Assembly (NCBI GenBank): GCA_903824455.1
Contig: CAIJWY010000002.1
Coordinates: 1-8,924, forward strand
Reading direction: 5' to 3'
Source of the DNA: an uncultured Micrococcales bacterium
GTDB lineage: Bacteria; Actinomycetota; Actinomycetes; Actinomycetales; Microbacteriaceae
Length of the DNA: 8,924 nt
Part shown: in pieces, positions 6,725 through 8,924 of the stretch
Layout: each line of letters begins with the position of its first letter
How positions within the stretch are numbered: position 1 is the stretch's first letter
Notes under the pieces: generated by a model
Databases searched by the model: none
What the model was told of the DNA's origin: nothing
What the model saw: the letters and a program-made list of their open reading frames with translations, nothing else
Program-made: the position numbers and the translations under genes

Positions 6725-7210
6725 TTAGCCCTTTGTCTTAAAGGCCCGGATTACCGAGGCAGTTACATATTTTGAGATTTCGCCATCGAGTGCAGCAACT
6801 TGTTTTACCAGACTGGATGAAATGTGAGTGTTTCCAGGATCTGATGGCAGGAACACGGTTTCAATTCCAGTTAGGTCGCGGTTCACTCGGGCCATGGGCA
6901 GTTCGTACTCGATGTCGACTCCGGTGCGGAAGCCTTTAATCATTACGGTCGCACCGAGTTTCTTGGCGTATGTGGTGAGAAGTCCTGAGTCGAGAGACGA
7001 AACGGTTACCCGAGACAACAGGTTTCTTTCCGCAAGAGATTCGGTGACCATCTGCACCCGTTGGGCAGGTGTGAAGAACGGCTCTTTGCCAGGGTTGTGG
7101 ACAACAACGACCTGAAGGTGTTCGAAAACCTCTAGGGAACGTTCGATGATATCGAGGTGTCCTAGGGTTATCGGATCGAATGAGCCGGGGTAAACGGCGA
7201 GCTTGCTCAT
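6725..7210 (-). CDS. coaD: Phosphopantetheine adenylyltransferase CoaD
   Basis: CoaD transfers AMP from ATP to 4'-phosphopantetheine, giving dephospho-CoA, the penultimate step of coenzyme A synthesis in the cytoplasm. At 161 aa it matches the family length. Nucleotidyltransferase signatures are present: YPGSFDPITLGH (7-18) with the TxGH motif, the phosphopantetheine-binding region around Lys42, IKGFRTGVDIEYELPMARVN (91-110), and ISSSLVKQVA (130-139). The start at 7210 (MSKLAVYPGSFDP) is fixed by the motif lying only six residues in. No Shine-Dalgarno is visible in the 20 nt between the recG stop and this ATG. TAACCT at 7222-7217 ends 6 nt before the ATG, as a -10 box of a leaderless transcript would, though coupling to recG is also possible. 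The DUF177 gene starts 1 nt after the coaD stop. Confidence 0.98.
   Translation of the reverse strand: MSKLAVYPGSFDPITLGHLDIIERSLEVFEHLQVVVVHNPGKEPFFTPAQRVQMVTESLAERNLLSRVTVSSLDSGLLTTYAKKLGATVMIKGFRTGVDIEYELPMARVNRDLTGIETVFLPSDPGNTHISSSLVKQVAALDGEISKYVTASVIRAFKTKG
6729..6734 (-). promoter_or_regulatory. Ribosome binding site for the DUF177 gene, supporting TTG
   Basis: AAAGGG reads on the minus strand from 6734 to 6729, within the last coaD codons and 5 nt before the TTG at 6723. It supports TTG over the in-frame ATG 36 nt further downstream. Confidence 0.6.
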
Positions 7211-7216
7211 GTATCT

Positions 7217-7222
7217 AGGTTA
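7217..7222 (-). promoter_or_regulatory. Candidate -10 element for a leaderless coaD transcript
   Basis: TAACCT reads on the minus strand from 7222 to 7217 and fits the loose TANNNT pattern of actinobacterial -10 boxes. Six bases separate it from the coaD ATG, so transcription could begin at or next to the start codon. I found no recognisable -35 hexamer 16-18 nt upstream. A six-base match with three free positions is weak evidence; the main support is the missing Shine-Dalgarno sequence. Confidence 0.25.
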
Positions 7223-7230
7223 GTTGGTAA

Positions 7231-8924
7231 CTAGCCCTTCGCGATATTCTCTTTTGCGGCTTCGTCTAATCTTTCCAAAGTTTCGGCAAGGCTGATGTTC
7301 TTTTCTAACGTGGGGTCGATTTTGAGTAATTCATCGGCGGCCGTTCTCATTCGGGCAATCAGATCGGCATCTTGCATCACACGAAGTAGTTTCAAGCTAG
7401 AACGAGTGCCCGATTGATTGGCACCGAGCACATCGCCCTCGCCTCGCAGTTCCAAATCGATTTCGCTCAGTCGGAAGCCGTCTAGGGTGTTGGCAACAGC
7501 CTGAACTCGCTCTAGTGCGAGTGACCCTTCGTCGGCCGTGGTTAGCAGTAGGCAGAGTCCGGCATGACCTCCGCGACCGATGCGCCCGCGCAGCTGATGA
7601 AGCTGGGACACTCCAAAACGATCTGCGTCTAGCACCACCATCACCGTGGCGTTGGGAACATCGACACCTACCTCGATAACGGTGGTTGATACCAAGACGT
7701 CGAGTTCGCCGGAGCTAAAGGCAGCCATCGCCGAAGCCTTGTCTTCGCTCGACATCCGGCCGTGCATTAGACCAATGCGAACATTTGAGAAAACCGGCAT
7801 CGCGCTTAGATTTTTGGCAATCGTTTCGGCTGCCGCCATTGGAATACCCGGCTCGGCTTCGAGTTCGTCGCCTTCTTCGATTTGAGTTTCGTCGATTCTA
7901 GGGCAAACCACAAAAGCCTGACGACCGGCGGCAACCTCTTCGGCAATTCGCTTCCAGGTTCTGGCAACCAATGCAGCTTGGTTGAATCGAACCACATGGC
8001 TTTGAATTTCTTTGCGACCGGCCGGTAATTGATCGAGGGTGGAAATGTCTAAATCTCCGAAAACGGTAACCGCAACGGTTCTTGGTATCGGCGTCGCCGT
8101 CATGGTGAGCACATGCGGGGGCAACTTGCCCTTGAGCCGAAGAGTTTCTCGCTGATCCACGCCAAATCGGTGTTGCTCGTCGACCACCACTAAACCTAAA
8201 TCGTAAAACTCGACCTTGTCGCCGAGTAGTGCGTGAGTGCCAACTACGATGCGAGCCTTGCCGGAAACAATTTGAAGCAGAGCCCGTTTGCGATCCGCGG
8301 TATTCAACTGACCGGTGAGTAGCGTGACACCGAGCTCGGAAGTTAGTTCTGGGCCGAGAGTCTTACTGATCGATTCAAAGTGCTGCGACGCTAAAACCTC
8401 GGTTGGAGCCAGCATCGCCGACTGCCCTTGGCTATCGGCAACGGCCAGCATGGCTCTGAGAGCAACGATGGTTTTTCCAGAACCCACCTCCCCTTGCAAC
8501 AGGCGATTCATCGGATGTGGCTGCTCCAAATCACTCGAGATTTCGCTACCAACGGTCAGTTGCCCCTCGGTCAAAACGAACGGAAGCTGTTTATCGAATC
8601 TGGTCAGGACACCATCGGCGGCGGCCACGCGTGGAGTTGAATTTTGATGAGCGTTTTCGGCACGGCGTTTCAACAACCACGCCTGAAGAACAAATGCTTC
8701 GTGAACCCGAAGGGTGTCGCGGGCAGCCTGCCACTCGGCGGAAACCTTTGGAACATGGATTTGACGAATCGCCGCATCTAGCGAAAGCAAACCTTCCGAT
8801 TTCACTACGTCTGCCGGAAGTTCGTCGGGAATAGCGGCGAGGGTATCGAGAACCACGCCAATCGCCCGGCCGATAGCCCAGGTGGTTGCCGATGATGATG
8901 CGGGGTATATCGGTATCGGCAAAT
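7231..8924 (-). CDS. recG: ATP-dependent DNA helicase RecG (5' end beyond the window)
   Basis: RecG is a superfamily 2 helicase that reverses stalled replication forks and branch-migrates Holliday junctions. About 563 residues are visible, and the frame is still open at the right edge. The TTG at 8922 is an internal Leu codon, not a start. By comparison with E. coli RecG, roughly 150 N-terminal residues (most of the wedge/OB domain) are missing. Counting from that Leu as residue 1, lobe 1 has Q-motif-like FVLTEGQL (115-122), Walker A GEVGSGKT (144-151), the DEAH-box variant DEQH (248-251) and TATPIPRT (275-282). Lobe 2 has STTVIEVGVDVPN (412-424) and QLRGRIGRG (443-451). DLELRGEGDVLGANQSG (489-505) lies in the conserved C-terminal part. 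The stop is TAG at 7233-7231. DEQH with the RFGV contexts points to RecG rather than Mfd, which also lacks the wedge-adjacent PIYPASS segment seen here. Confidence 0.97.
   Translation of the reverse strand, partial: LPIPIYPASSSATTWAIGRAIGVVLDTLAAIPDELPADVVKSEGLLSLDAAIRQIHVPKVSAEWQAARDTLRVHEAFVLQAWLLKRRAENAHQNSTPRVAAADGVLTRFDKQLPFVLTEGQLTVGSEISSDLEQPHPMNRLLQGEVGSGKTIVALRAMLAVADSQGQSAMLAPTEVLASQHFESISKTLGPELTSELGVTLLTGQLNTADRKRALLQIVSGKARIVVGTHALLGDKVEFYDLGLVVVDEQHRFGVDQRETLRLKGKLPPHVLTMTATPIPRTVAVTVFGDLDISTLDQLPAGRKEIQSHVVRFNQAALVARTWKRIAEEVAAGRQAFVVCPRIDETQIEEGDELEAEPGIPMAAAETIAKNLSAMPVFSNVRIGLMHGRMSSEDKASAMAAFSSGELDVLVSTTVIEVGVDVPNATVMVVLDADRFGVSQLHQLRGRIGRGGHAGLCLLLTTADEGSLALERVQAVANTLDGFRLSEIDLELRGEGDVLGANQSGTRSSLKLLRVMQDADLIARMRTAADELLKIDPTLEKNISLAETLERLDEAAKENIAKG

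Noticed and set aside
7215..7234. Small hairpin CTAGGTTA-GTTGG-TAACTAG at the recG-coaD junction
   Set aside because: The stem is seven mostly A/T pairs with a bulged G, with no following T run. It is too weak for a terminator and is likely chance.
8920..8924. TTG at 8922 as the recG start
   Set aside because: The frame is open to the edge, and RecG needs about 150 more N-terminal residues, so this TTG is an internal Leu codon.
1..8924. Search for a novel or accessory system (mobile element, CRISPR, defence genes, tRNA, riboswitch)
   Set aside because: Every base apart from short junctions is accounted for by eight well-known housekeeping genes in a conserved order. I saw no direct or inverted terminal repeats, spacer arrays, tRNA-like folds or composition breaks.

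Overview
The window looks like a piece of core chromosome from a high-GC Gram-positive (Actinobacteria). The gene order recG-coaD-DUF177-rpmF-rnc-mutM-smc-ftsY is a familiar actinobacterial housekeeping block. The L32 protein, with its VVEDSAGNALFMEYKG segment and no cysteines, resembles Microbacteriaceae L32. Base composition is only moderately GC, with many TTC/GAA/AAG codons, which would fit a streamlined freshwater Microbacteriaceae relative (Luna-type) better than a classical high-GC soil member. That placement is inference from recall, not from a search.

All eight genes lie on the minus strand, so transcription runs from the right edge to the left edge. In transcription order: recG (5' end off the right edge, 7231-8924), coaD (6725-7210), a YceD/DUF177 gene (6220-6723), rpmF (6014-6217), rnc (5345-6013), mutM (4467-5345), smc (886-4401) and ftsY (1-885, 3' end off the left edge). 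Junctions are very tight: 20 nt, 1 nt, 2 nt, 0 nt, a 1-nt overlap, 65 nt and 0 nt. The only real spacer is the 65 nt between mutM and smc. No stretch over 300 bases lacks a gene.

The genes serve several core jobs: fork rescue and recombination (RecG), coenzyme A synthesis (CoaD), ribosome and RNA maturation (DUF177/YceD, L32, RNase III), oxidative DNA repair (MutM), chromosome organisation (SMC) and membrane protein targeting (FtsY). Two genes, smc and the DUF177 gene, start with TTG. Several junctions point to translational coupling. coaD has no visible Shine-Dalgarno sequence and may be coupled or leaderless.

I found no mobile element, CRISPR array, tRNA, rRNA or defence system, and nothing that looks like an undescribed system. 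The second-look items are start-codon, junction and spacer details.
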